NCBI RefSeq assembly: GCF_026151335.1
Contig: NZ_JAMQPP010000010.1
Reading direction: 5' to 3' (one strand)
DNA: 64,000 nucleotides
Origin: Leptospira_A soteropolitanensis
Lineage (GTDB): Bacteria; Spirochaetota; Leptospiria; Leptospirales; Leptospiraceae
The position numbers were made by a program, and so were the translations under genes. Of the stretch, positions 26,083 to 33,924 are shown one piece after another (position 1 is the first letter of the stretch; each line of letters begins with the position of its first letter). Below the pieces are notes generated by a model. The model was not told where the DNA came from. It saw only the letters and a list, made by a program, of their open reading frames with translations, and did not search any database.

Positions 26083-26889
26083 ATGCGTAGCTCAATCACA
26101 ACAATACTTGCGATGCTGTTTGCAGGATCGCTCAGTGCACAAACTTACACTGTGTTCATTCACGGTAAGTCAGACAAAAACCACAATGGTGTGGGAACAA
26201 CAGACGTTAACGGATACTGGGGATCTTCCACTAGCACCGTTTCTGGATCAAAGATTTTCATCGGTTATGATGGAACATCTGACCCTAGAACTTACGGAAC
26301 TGCACGTGCACAAACCAATATCGCTACTGGACTTACAAACTATTGCAAAGGGTCCAACTCTTGCAAAATCGTTTGTCACTCTGCTGGATGTTATGCGATT
26401 GAGTATTGGTTGTCTAACCTCGGTTCTACGGCATCATCAAAAGGATTTAACCTAACAAAAGTAACGGCTCTTGCTGCTGCTTCTGGTGGATCAGAACTTG
26501 CTTCTGCACTCAATGGAATCACTTTCGGATTTGCTGGAAATGCAATGGATAAGTCTCTGATCGTTTCCACAGCTCGTGGTGCCTTCAATCACAACAACAC
26601 TGCTGGTGTTGCTGTAAACCACGTTCCTGGTTATAAAGGTATGTTTGGTGCTTCTGCCATTCTTCCTGGTGAAGATGATTATGCTGTCGCATACCACTCT
26701 TCTTGCGGTTACAATAAAGCAGGGGGCCTTAACAAATGCCAATCTTCTCTTACACAAAGCGAAGGAATCTGGCCGTTCAATTCTAATGTAACTTACACAC
26801 AATACAGTGGACACTACCGCGCTCCGTCTGTAACGGCGACTGGTCTTTACCTCGACCACAGCGAAATCAAAACAGAAGGATATCGGTAA
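26083..26889 (+). CDS. Secreted alpha/beta-hydrolase-like protein, tandem copy 2
   Basis: Also 268 residues and almost identical to copy 1 through the mature domain, with the same signal peptide end, CHSAG elbow and cysteine pattern. It starts 40 bases after copy 1 with a strong AAAGGAAAAGGA ribosome site, so the first two copies form one transcript ending at the terminator 26931-26959. Differences from copy 1 gather near residues 45-55 and in the last third (for example 'SEGIWPFNSNVTYTQYSGH'). Confidence 0.75.
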   Translation: MRSSITTILAMLFAGSLSAQTYTVFIHGKSDKNHNGVGTTDVNGYWGSSTSTVSGSKIFIGYDGTSDPRTYGTARAQTNIATGLTNYCKGSNSCKIVCHSAGCYAIEYWLSNLGSTASSKGFNLTKVTALAAASGGSELASALNGITFGFAGNAMDKSLIVSTARGAFNHNNTAGVAVNHVPGYKGMFGASAILPGEDDYAVAYHSSCGYNKAGGLNKCQSSLTQSEGIWPFNSNVTYTQYSGHYRAPSVTATGLYLDHSEIKTEGYR

Positions 26890-26930
26890 GCCGAACTTCC
26901 CTTACTTCTCCTCTAAAAAAGGAAAAGGAC

Positions 26931-26959
26931 AGGTCAGCCAAACGGCTGGCCTTTTTTTT
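26931..26959 (+). terminator. Intrinsic terminator after tandem copy 2
   Basis: A 9-bp stem AGGTCAGCC (26931-26939) and GGCTGGCCT (26944-26952) with one G-U pair and a 4-base loop, running into eight T. It separates copy 2 from copy 3, which must have its own promoter in the AT-rich 26960-27040 stretch. Confidence 0.85.
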
Positions 26960-27042
26960 GCCTTCTTATTATATAATTTGACATATTTGACTTATTTATG
27001 GAATTTGTGTCGTAATATAGAAAATCAGGAAAGGAAAAACAA

Positions 27043-27825
27043 ATGCGAAGAACCATCACCACTGTACTTACGATGCTGTTTGCAGGATCGCTCAGTGCAC
27101 AAACATATACCGTGTTCATTCACGGAAAATCAGACAAAAACCATAACGGCGTGGGAACAACAGACGTAAATTCGTATTGGGGAACCTCTGCGAATACAGT
27201 TTCTGGATCTAAAATTTTCATCGGTTACGATGGAACTTCTGATCCTAGAACTTACGGAACAGCACGTGCGCAAACCAATATTGCGACTGGACTTACAAAC
27301 TATTGTAAAGGATCAAACTCTTGCAAAATCGTTTGTCACTCCGCAGGCTGTTATGCGATCGAATTTTGGCTGTCCAACCTTGGTTCGACTGCATCAGCAA
27401 AAGGATTCAATCTTACAAAAGTAACAGCTCTTGCTGCTGCTTCTGGTGGATCAGAACTTGCTTCTGCACTGAATGGCGTAACATTTGGATTTGCTGGAAA
27501 TGCGATGGATAAGTCTCTCATCGTATCCACGGCTCGTGGGGCATTCAATCACAACAACACTGGTGGAATTCAGATCAACCATGTACCTGGTTACAAAGGT
27601 GCATTCGGACCATCTGCAATCCTTCCAGGAGAAGATGACTATGCTGTGGCATACCACTCTTCTTGTGGATACAACCGCGCTGGTGGGCTTGATAAATGCC
27701 AAACTTCTATCGTGAGTGGAAGCACTACTTATACACAATACACTGGACATGTGAGAGCACCTTCTCTAACAGCAGCTGGATTGTATAAGAATCACAGTGA
27801 GATTAAAAACGAAGGAACTCGTTAA
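27043..27825 (+). CDS. Secreted alpha/beta-hydrolase-like protein, tandem copy 3
   Basis: A 260-residue paralogue of the two preceding genes. The signal-peptide coding region is nearly the same at DNA level as in copy 2 ('MLFAGSLSAQTYTVFIHGKSD'), and the CHSAG elbow and cysteines are kept. It is eight residues shorter because the 'EGIWPF' segment before the C-terminal domain is replaced by 'IVSGSTTYTQYTGHVRAP', and 'AGVAVNHVPG' becomes 'GGIQINHVPG'. It has a good ribosome site (AAAGGAAAAAC) and is a separate transcription unit between two terminators. Confidence 0.75.
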   Translation: MRRTITTVLTMLFAGSLSAQTYTVFIHGKSDKNHNGVGTTDVNSYWGTSANTVSGSKIFIGYDGTSDPRTYGTARAQTNIATGLTNYCKGSNSCKIVCHSAGCYAIEFWLSNLGSTASAKGFNLTKVTALAAASGGSELASALNGVTFGFAGNAMDKSLIVSTARGAFNHNNTGGIQINHVPGYKGAFGPSAILPGEDDYAVAYHSSCGYNRAGGLDKCQTSIVSGSTTYTQYTGHVRAPSLTAAGLYKNHSEIKNEGTR

Positions 27826-27843
27826 TTCGTTTGTCTGATAAAA

Positions 27844-27910
27844 AACCCTTTGGTTTCAAGCCAAAGGGTTCGACTGAAAGGCTGAAATTATTTTCAGCCT
27901 TTTTTATTTT
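27844..27910. terminator. Double-hairpin bidirectional terminator
   Basis: Two stems lie in tandem: AACCCTTTGG/CCAAAGGGTT (27844-27853, 27861-27870) and AAAGGCTGAAA/TTTCAGCCTTT (27877-27887, 27892-27902), both perfect. The outer edges carry T-runs in each direction, so they can end both tandem copy 3 and the convergent RND gene. Confidence 0.88.
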
Positions 27911-27947
27911 AAGATTAGATTTTATGATTCGAATTCAAAACCAAAAA

Positions 27948-30900
27948 CTAACCGTGTTTGATCACACCTTGCCTTGATTTTCCGATAAACCAGTAGTATA
28001 AAACAGGAACCGCAAATCGACTGAGAACTGTGGCAGCTATTTCACCAAACATAAGTGAGATGGCAAGACCTTGAAAAATTGGATCAAATAACATGACAAA
28101 GGATCCAACCACCACGGCTGAGGCAGTCAGTAACATCGGTCTAAAACGAACTACTCCTGCATGGACAACGGCTTCTTTCAGATCTACACCTTTTTTGATT
28201 TCTCCTTCGATAAAGTCCACGAGAATGATCGAGTTTCGAACAATGATCCCTGCTCCCGCAATAAATCCAATCATAGAAGTTGCCGTAAAGTAAGCACCCA
28301 TCGCCCAGTGACCCGGCAAAATTCCAATGAGAGAGATAGGAATCGGAGCCATAATCACGAGTGGAACTGTATAACTTTTAAACCACCCAAGAACCAAAAC
28401 ATAAATGAGTAAAATCACAACGGCAAAAGCACCACCTAGATCACGAAACACTTCATAGGTAATAAACCATTCGCCGTCCCATTTGATCACAGGTTTTGTT
28501 GTATTCCAAGGAACATCGGCCGTTTGTGTTTCATATTTGATTTTGGGAGCAAGTTTTAACATCCCATAAACGGGAGCTTCTTCTGCGCCTGAAAGTTCAC
28601 TCATCACATAGTTGACCGGCTTTAAATTTTTTCGAAAGAGGGCCCGATCTTCTTCCAAATAAGGTTTTCCTAAAACACGTTCTGAGGAAATCACTCCTGA
28701 CTCCATAGACATAATGTTTTGGTTTTGGAACGGATCTTTAGAACCACGGTAACTTTGAATCACAGAAAGATTCACTGTTACTTCTTCCGGTTCTTCCGCA
28801 GTCGCCAAACTGACTAAAGGCGATTCGGAAAATAGGATGGAACCTGTATAAGCAAGAGCAGAAGTTTTGATTCCATAAAGACCTGATTTTTCAAAATCAA
28901 TTGGGTAAACCATCTTTGGACGACCATTCCTAAGGGATGTATCTAAATCTACTACACTAGGTTCTTCTCGAAAAACTTGATAAATTTCCTCGGCCACACG
29001 TTTCCTTTCCTGTGCGGTTGGACCATATACCTCTGCAACCATAGTTGCCATCACTGGAGGTCCAGGAGGGATTTCCAAAACTTTAGTCACTACACCGTAA
29101 TCTTCACCAAACTTTTGTATGTCGGAACGTAAAGTTTCTATAATCTCATGACTTGATTCTTTGCGTTCATTTTTATTTTTCAAAATCACCTGTAAATCAT
29201 TCATCGAATCGAGATTACGAAGAAAGGAGTGTTTTACCATTCCCGAAAAAGAAAACGGTGCCGCTTCCCCAGCAAAAATTTGAATTTTCTCTACATTCGA
29301 ATTTTTTAAAAGGATTTTTGCTAACTCTTCGGTATGACCCATACTTTGATTCAGTGTAGTTTCAGGTTTATAATCTAATAATACCTGAAATTCTTCTTTG
29401 TTGTCAAAAGGTAACATCTTTACTTTCACCCATTTGAATCCAACAAATGCCATAGAAATAAACAATAAACCAATGGTAACTGCACCAAAGACGGCTGCAT
29501 TCTTTTTGAATCCAAGTAACCAATTCATAAAACGAATATAGATTTGGTCTAATTTAGAAACTTTATGTTCACCGGATCCGTTTTCCGTATGAGAATGGTT
29601 TTCTTTCAGTAACCTTACCGAGGCCCAAGGTGTAATTGCGAATGCTACGATAAGAGAAAGAATCATTGCAAGGCTTGCACCCACAGGAATTGGTTTCATA
29701 TAAGGACCCATGAGTCCTCTTACAAATGCCATTGGCAATATAGCAGCTATAACAGTAAATGTTGCAAGGATCGTAGGATTTCCTACTTCTGAAACAGCAA
29801 CGAGTGTAGCACGAATGATACCTAACTTTGGATTTTCTTCCAAATGCCTCTCAATGTTTTCGACCACAACGATGGCGTCATCCACAAGTATTCCAATGGA
29901 AAAAATCAAAGCAAATAAGGTAACTCGGTTTAGAGTATACCCAAGAAAATAATAAATGGCCAAAGTAAGGGCAAGAGTCACTGGAATTGCTATGGCAACC
30001 ACAAGAGCTGATCTCCATCCCATCCAAAGGGCAATCAGGACTGTAACAGAAATGGTTGCAATCAATAAGTGTTCAATGAGCTCATGCGATTTATCTTCCG
30101 CTGTACTTCCATAATCACGAATCACACTCAATTGAATTTCTTTTGGTAAATCCTTTTGAAATAGGTTTGCCCTTTCCAAAAGATCTTTAGATAAATTGAC
30201 TACGTTTGTTCCTTTCCTTTTGGCAAAAACAATGGTGACTGCATTTCGTTTTCCTTCACCTAAAGATTTATCGTATAAAGCTGAAGATTTAGTTCTTTCT
30301 TCTGGTCCCTCTTCTACAAGAGCAAGGTCTTGGATCCGAACCACTCGCCCTCCCCGTTGCGCGACAGGAAGACGTTTGACATCAGATATTTTTTTGAGAA
30401 CACCGCCAACTTCGATATCCATAATGGATTCAGAAGACCAATTTTTCCCAGCTGGGATCAAAGCATCGTTTTGTTTCAAACTCATTGCTACTTCAATCGC
30501 GGTAACACCATATTGATTCAAAAGACTTGGATCAACTTTTACGCGGACTACTTTTTTTAATCCACCTAACATTTGCACAGATGCTAAATCTGGAGTTGAT
30601 GAAAGTTCACGTGCCAAGGGAGCTACCAATTGTCGTAACTGATAATCATTCATACTTTCTGCACTAAAACTCAATGCCAAAAACGGAACATCATCAATGG
30701 AATACGATTTAACTATAGGACTTAAAGTGTTTGAAGGGAGACTATTTTTAACCTCCATCAATTTATGGTGGATTTTAACCAATGAGGGTTCGATAGGCTC
30801 GCCAACTTTAAATCGAACGGTGATATAACTTCCATGCCATTTACTTGTTGAATATATATACTCAACACCTTCTAGTCCCCACACGGCCCGCTCTACAAAC

Positions 30901-31127
30901 TCCGTAACTTTACGTTCTGTTTCTTCTGGTGAAAACCCAGGCGCTGGAATTTGGATATCTATCATAGGAACAGAAATCTGTGGTTCCTCTTCTTTAGGTG
31001 TTAAGTAAACGGCAAACAATCCTAACACCAAACTAGCGACTGCGATCACTGGCGTAAGTCTCGAATGCAGGAAGGTCTCTGCTAGTCGCCCAGCAAAACC
31101 TTTTCTAATTTCTTCCAATGGATTCAT
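27948..31127 (-). CDS. RND-family efflux transporter, inner-membrane permease
   Basis: A 1059-residue resistance-nodulation-division pump with the standard 12-helix plan: TM1 near 25-43, a large periplasmic loop, helices 2-6 near 350-500, TM7 near 550, the second loop, helices 8-12 near 890-1040. The proton-relay DD pair in TM4 is present ('GILVDDAIVVVENIERHLEENP'). The substrate is not readable from sequence. It overlaps the TolC-like gene by 23 bases. No periplasmic adaptor gene is in this cluster. Confidence 0.92.
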   Translation of the reverse strand: MNPLEEIRKGFAGRLAETFLHSRLTPVIAVASLVLGLFAVYLTPKEEEPQISVPMIDIQIPAPGFSPEETERKVTEFVERAVWGLEGVEYIYSTSKWHGSYITVRFKVGEPIEPSLVKIHHKLMEVKNSLPSNTLSPIVKSYSIDDVPFLALSFSAESMNDYQLRQLVAPLARELSSTPDLASVQMLGGLKKVVRVKVDPSLLNQYGVTAIEVAMSLKQNDALIPAGKNWSSESIMDIEVGGVLKKISDVKRLPVAQRGGRVVRIQDLALVEEGPEERTKSSALYDKSLGEGKRNAVTIVFAKRKGTNVVNLSKDLLERANLFQKDLPKEIQLSVIRDYGSTAEDKSHELIEHLLIATISVTVLIALWMGWRSALVVAIAIPVTLALTLAIYYFLGYTLNRVTLFALIFSIGILVDDAIVVVENIERHLEENPKLGIIRATLVAVSEVGNPTILATFTVIAAILPMAFVRGLMGPYMKPIPVGASLAMILSLIVAFAITPWASVRLLKENHSHTENGSGEHKVSKLDQIYIRFMNWLLGFKKNAAVFGAVTIGLLFISMAFVGFKWVKVKMLPFDNKEEFQVLLDYKPETTLNQSMGHTEELAKILLKNSNVEKIQIFAGEAAPFSFSGMVKHSFLRNLDSMNDLQVILKNKNERKESSHEIIETLRSDIQKFGEDYGVVTKVLEIPPGPPVMATMVAEVYGPTAQERKRVAEEIYQVFREEPSVVDLDTSLRNGRPKMVYPIDFEKSGLYGIKTSALAYTGSILFSESPLVSLATAEEPEEVTVNLSVIQSYRGSKDPFQNQNIMSMESGVISSERVLGKPYLEEDRALFRKNLKPVNYVMSELSGAEEAPVYGMLKLAPKIKYETQTADVPWNTTKPVIKWDGEWFITYEVFRDLGGAFAVVILLIYVLVLGWFKSYTVPLVIMAPIPISLIGILPGHWAMGAYFTATSMIGFIAGAGIIVRNSIILVDFIEGEIKKGVDLKEAVVHAGVVRFRPMLLTASAVVVGSFVMLFDPIFQGLAISLMFGEIAATVLSRFAVPVLYYWFIGKSRQGVIKHG

Positions 31128-32517
31128 TTGCTTCTTCCTTATTTGAAAATAACGACGTTTCTGTTCTTACTTGTAAAACAGCGATTTCTGTTTCCATAAG
31201 TACTCGGGATAATTCTAAAGATTTATTTAATGTTTCTGCAAATTGTATGGCATTGATAGCTCCGCTTTGGAAGAGTCTTTGCATATTTACAACTTGTTCT
31301 TCTTGGTATTTTACAGTTTCTATTACCAAATCTAAACTCTCTTTTAATGAAATTTCTTTCTGAAAAAGAGACTTTACATGGGCTTCTTCTTCTTTGGTTT
31401 TTTCTTCAATTTTTTTTAATGCAGCTTCTGCATTAAGTTTGGATTCCTCTACAGCTCCCATATCTTTTGGATTATAAAGATTCATTTGTAAATACACACC
31501 AGCTTGGTAGGCATTCGCTACGTTACGACTTCCTTGGTATCCGTATGCTTCGGAATAAGCACCGATTTTAGGCAAAAACTTTGCCATTTCCATATCGCTT
31601 TTAAGTCTTTCGCCCTCAGCATATTTGATCTGTGCATTCATTTGATTGGATCTTTCATAACCAATAGGACGTTTGAAGTGAGTATCTAAAAAGACATTCA
31701 AGTCTGATTCTATAATTTCTAAATCAGATGGAGGGAGATCTGATAGAACATATAAAGTCTCTTTATAATCATTGATTTGTAGATCGGATTGTTTTTCTAA
31801 AATGGCAATTTGATTTTTGATAGATTTTAATGCAAGATACCCTGCATATCCAACAGGATTCCCTTTATTACCAAGCGAATAATTGGATTGGAATCTAGAC
31901 TCAATTTTTTTAATTTGTTCTAGTCTGCGTTTGTATTCATTTAAAGTCTGAATTGCCCGGTAATAAAAACCGGTTTGAGCAAATTCACGATCACGGACGG
32001 CAAGCCACTCAAACTTAAGACCTGTTGATCTTTTTTCATTCATGGCAGCCAGAGTTTTTCCTGACCCACCTTCGTATAATGGTAAATCCATACCAATTGT
32101 CCCACGAGAGTATGTATGACTTCCAGGATAGTTGAGTGTATCTTTTGAAAACAGATTCATAGTATCCGAATTCAATGTCGAATAAGCTTGGTTATTCGAG
32201 TCTAGAAAATTTCCAGGTCGATACCTTGTTGAGGCAGTAGAAAAATCGGAATCTGTCGCACTTCTCTGACTTAGTTTTCCCATAAAATTTAATGTGGGAT
32301 CATTCGTTTGGAAGGTACGTAAATCTGTATATACTCTAGGTAACCAGTGTTTGTCGGATCTATCTTTTGAGATTTCTCCCGCTTTCCATTCTAAATACTT
32401 GGCTTTTCTTGCAGATGAATTTTCCTCAATTCGTTTCCACAAATCGTTAAAACCGACGCTCTCCGCAAAGAGAGCCATCGGAACGACCAAAAGCAAAAAG
32501 CTAATGATTGATTTCAT
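31105..32517 (-). CDS. TolC-like outer-membrane efflux channel
   Basis: About 470 residues with a signal peptide (MKSIISFLLLVVPMALFA before ES) and the two long alpha-helical repeat pairs of the outer membrane efflux protein family ('KERIEENSSARKAKYLEWKAGE'-like helix near 20-45; 'KIEEKTKEEEAHVKSLFQKEISL' helix; 'FQSGAINAIQFAETLNKSLELSR'). The start is set at 32517, four bases past the upstream stop; a start at 32550 would overlap that gene and add a non-signal tail. With the RND gene it would form the outer part of an efflux complex. Confidence 0.85.
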   Translation of the reverse strand: MKSIISFLLLVVPMALFAESVGFNDLWKRIEENSSARKAKYLEWKAGEISKDRSDKHWLPRVYTDLRTFQTNDPTLNFMGKLSQRSATDSDFSTASTRYRPGNFLDSNNQAYSTLNSDTMNLFSKDTLNYPGSHTYSRGTIGMDLPLYEGGSGKTLAAMNEKRSTGLKFEWLAVRDREFAQTGFYYRAIQTLNEYKRRLEQIKKIESRFQSNYSLGNKGNPVGYAGYLALKSIKNQIAILEKQSDLQINDYKETLYVLSDLPPSDLEIIESDLNVFLDTHFKRPIGYERSNQMNAQIKYAEGERLKSDMEMAKFLPKIGAYSEAYGYQGSRNVANAYQAGVYLQMNLYNPKDMGAVEESKLNAEAALKKIEEKTKEEEAHVKSLFQKEISLKESLDLVIETVKYQEEQVVNMQRLFQSGAINAIQFAETLNKSLELSRVLMETEIAVLQVRTETSLFSNKEEANESIGRN

Positions 32518-32521
32518 ATTC

Positions 32522-32785
32522 TTAGTCCTTAACCTTGGGTTCAAAACCAAGTTGTTTCAAAAGAATTGCCATCGGACAAAAACCAGTGGTTGAAAAAACA
32601 ATCAGGTTCACACCTACAAGCAAATTCAATAAATACCACCAAGGTGAAACAAAGGTCCCAAGTGTTACACCCACGAGACTGAAAAGTCCTGCGACGAAAT
32701 ACACCACTCGTTCCAAATACCAAGTTTTTGTTGAAGCTAGAAACATTACCATACCCCCTATAGTATATAGATACTTAATCCACAT
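32522..32785 (-). CDS. YgaP-like DUF2892 membrane protein
   Basis: An 87-residue protein with two membrane helices and the family's closing motif 'GFCPMAILLKQLGF'. Such domains often accompany rhodanese and sulfide-handling genes. The longest start is ATG 32785, but the core family pattern begins at M14 (32746, 'MFLASTKTWYLERVVYF'), which has GGGGG seven bases upstream and is the better start. Both readings put an ATACCC-type operator at the front of the gene. It leads the TolC-RND operon. Confidence 0.75.
   Translation of the reverse strand: MWIKYLYTIGGMVMFLASTKTWYLERVVYFVAGLFSLVGVTLGTFVSPWWYLLNLLVGVNLIVFSTTGFCPMAILLKQLGFEPKVKD
32751..32766. promoter_or_regulatory. Half-degenerate copy of the CsoR/CstR-type operator
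   Basis: ATACCC-CCTA-TAGTAT matches the ATACCC-N4-GGGTAT pattern in the left arm and partly in the right. It lies 20 bp from the perfect site at 32786-32801 and over the likely ribosome site of the DUF2892 gene, so a second repressor may bind here. Confidence 0.4.
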
Positions 32786-32806
32786 ATACCCTATGGGGTA
32801 TATGTG
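32781..32806. promoter_or_regulatory. 26-bp palindromic operator of the efflux operon
   Basis: CACATATACCC (32781-32791) and GGGTATATGTG (32796-32806) form a perfect inverted repeat around TATG. The core ATACCC-N4-GGGTAT with G/C tracts flanked by A/T is typical of CsoR-family operators. It sits at the front of the DUF2892-TolC-RND operon, and the core recurs before the repressor gene. Confidence 0.8.
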
Positions 32807-32847
32807 GCAATCAATTTATGGATTTTTTTTATGGAAGAAAGAGAGAG

Positions 32848-33114
32848 TTAAAGGGAAAAAGCAGCAGAAATTGCTTTTTTCACATCAGTTTCGATGTTTT
32901 GGGTGGATTTTTTTTCTTTAAAACATGTATCCATGTACTCATGGATATAGGCCTCACCAAATTTTTTCATGGCTTGATGGGCTGCTTTTAAAAGTAAGAT
33001 TGCCTTTTCGCAGTCTTTTTCTTCCGTTGTGATCGTATTCTTGATTGCTTCCAGCTGTCCCTGGATTCGATTGATACGGTGGATCAGTTTAGTTTGGTTT
33101 TCCGAAAGGCTCAT
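32848..33114 (-). CDS. CsoR/CstR-family repressor (DUF156)
   Basis: An 88-residue all-helical repressor of the CsoR/RcnR/FrmR/CstR group. The typical 'RINRIQGQLEAIKNTI' helix and 'AHQAMKKFGEAYIHEYMDTC' are present. The conserved cysteines C35 and C64 are 29 apart, as in CsoR (C36, C65) and CstR (C31, C60); the copper ligand histidine of CsoR (H61) is replaced by Y60. Two cysteines without that histidine favour a CstR-like persulfide sensor over a copper sensor, though nickel or aldehyde types are also not matched. An operator lies just upstream (33120-33135), indicating autoregulation. Confidence 0.85.
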   Translation of the reverse strand: MSLSENQTKLIHRINRIQGQLEAIKNTITTEEKDCEKAILLLKAAHQAMKKFGEAYIHEYMDTCFKEKKSTQNIETDVKKAISAAFSL

Positions 33115-33119
33115 ACTAC

Positions 33120-33135
33120 ATACCCGGCAGGGTAT
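33120..33135. promoter_or_regulatory. CsoR/CstR-type operator before the repressor gene
   Basis: Perfect ATACCC-GGCA-GGGTAT, 5 bases upstream of the repressor start and 20 bases before the divergent methyltransferase gene. It shares its 6-bp arms and 4-bp spacer with the operator at 32786-32801. Confidence 0.78.
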
Positions 33136-33155
33136 AAGAATCTATCAAGTAAAAA

Positions 33156-33911
33156 ATGACACCCTTCCCTTTTTCAAAATCACCAGCTTTTATCCTTCCC
33201 CAATCATCCCCCTTCTATCTTTCTAATTTTGGATATTGGGATGGGGAATCTTCTTACAAAACGGCGGGAATCAGGTTTATAGCCGAATTTGCCAAAGGAT
33301 GCGAACTTAAATCCAAATCTAAAATTTTAGAAGTTGGTTCAGGGCTTGGAGGAAGTTTGATATACTGGTCCAAATATTATCATCCAAAACTTCTTTCCGC
33401 AATCAATCTTCCAGGAGAACAATCAGACTTCGCCGAACATTTATTTGATTCTAACAAAATCATCGTAAAACCTTTCCTAAAAGGAAGTTGGGAAGTTCTT
33501 ACAATGTTACCGAATTCTTCTTACGATTATGTATTTTCTTTAGATGCAGCCTATCACTTTAAGAATCTTCCCACATTTTTTAAAGAAAGTTACCGAGTCT
33601 TAAAACCTGGTGGAAGATTTGTATTCACAAACTTTCAGTTATCAGAAAACAAATTCAAAAAATTTGTTTGGCTATACCTACCTTTTCTTATACCAAAGGA
33701 AAACTTAAAATTGAATGAAGAGACAATTTTAGATTTGAAATCAACTGGTTGGAAACTTATAGAAAACCAAAACTGGACCCAATCTGTCCTAAAAGGATTC
33801 ACTCATAACTCAAAAGACCTACCGATTTCCTTAAAAGTATTTGCAAAGATTTTAGATTGGTTTGTGAATTACCTTGGACTTACCTACTACTATTATGTTT
33901 TCGAAAAATAA
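33156..33911 (+). CDS. SAM-dependent class I methyltransferase
   Basis: A 251-residue methyltransferase with the SAM site ILEVGSGLGGSLIYWS, an acidic loop (SLDAAYHF) and the post-motif 'RVLKPGGRFVFTNFQL'. 'SNFGYWDG' near the N-terminus resembles the cyclopropane-fatty-acid synthase and tocopherol/sterol methyltransferase groups. The substrate is unknown. It begins 42 bases from the repressor start, and the shared operator may influence it. Confidence 0.8.
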   Translation: MTPFPFSKSPAFILPQSSPFYLSNFGYWDGESSYKTAGIRFIAEFAKGCELKSKSKILEVGSGLGGSLIYWSKYYHPKLLSAINLPGEQSDFAEHLFDSNKIIVKPFLKGSWEVLTMLPNSSYDYVFSLDAAYHFKNLPTFFKESYRVLKPGGRFVFTNFQLSENKFKKFVWLYLPFLIPKENLKLNEETILDLKSTGWKLIENQNWTQSVLKGFTHNSKDLPISLKVFAKILDWFVNYLGLTYYYYVFEK

Positions 33912-33924
33912 ATTCTACTTAGAA

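Noticed and set aside
26972..27018. TATAAT, TTGACA and TAATAT elements before tandem copy 3
   Set aside because: No pair has acceptable spacing, so no promoter is called although one must exist here.
25236..27825. Tandem gene triplet as a mobile or phage element
   Set aside because: No transposase, integrase, flanking repeats or base-composition break seen; local duplication explains it.
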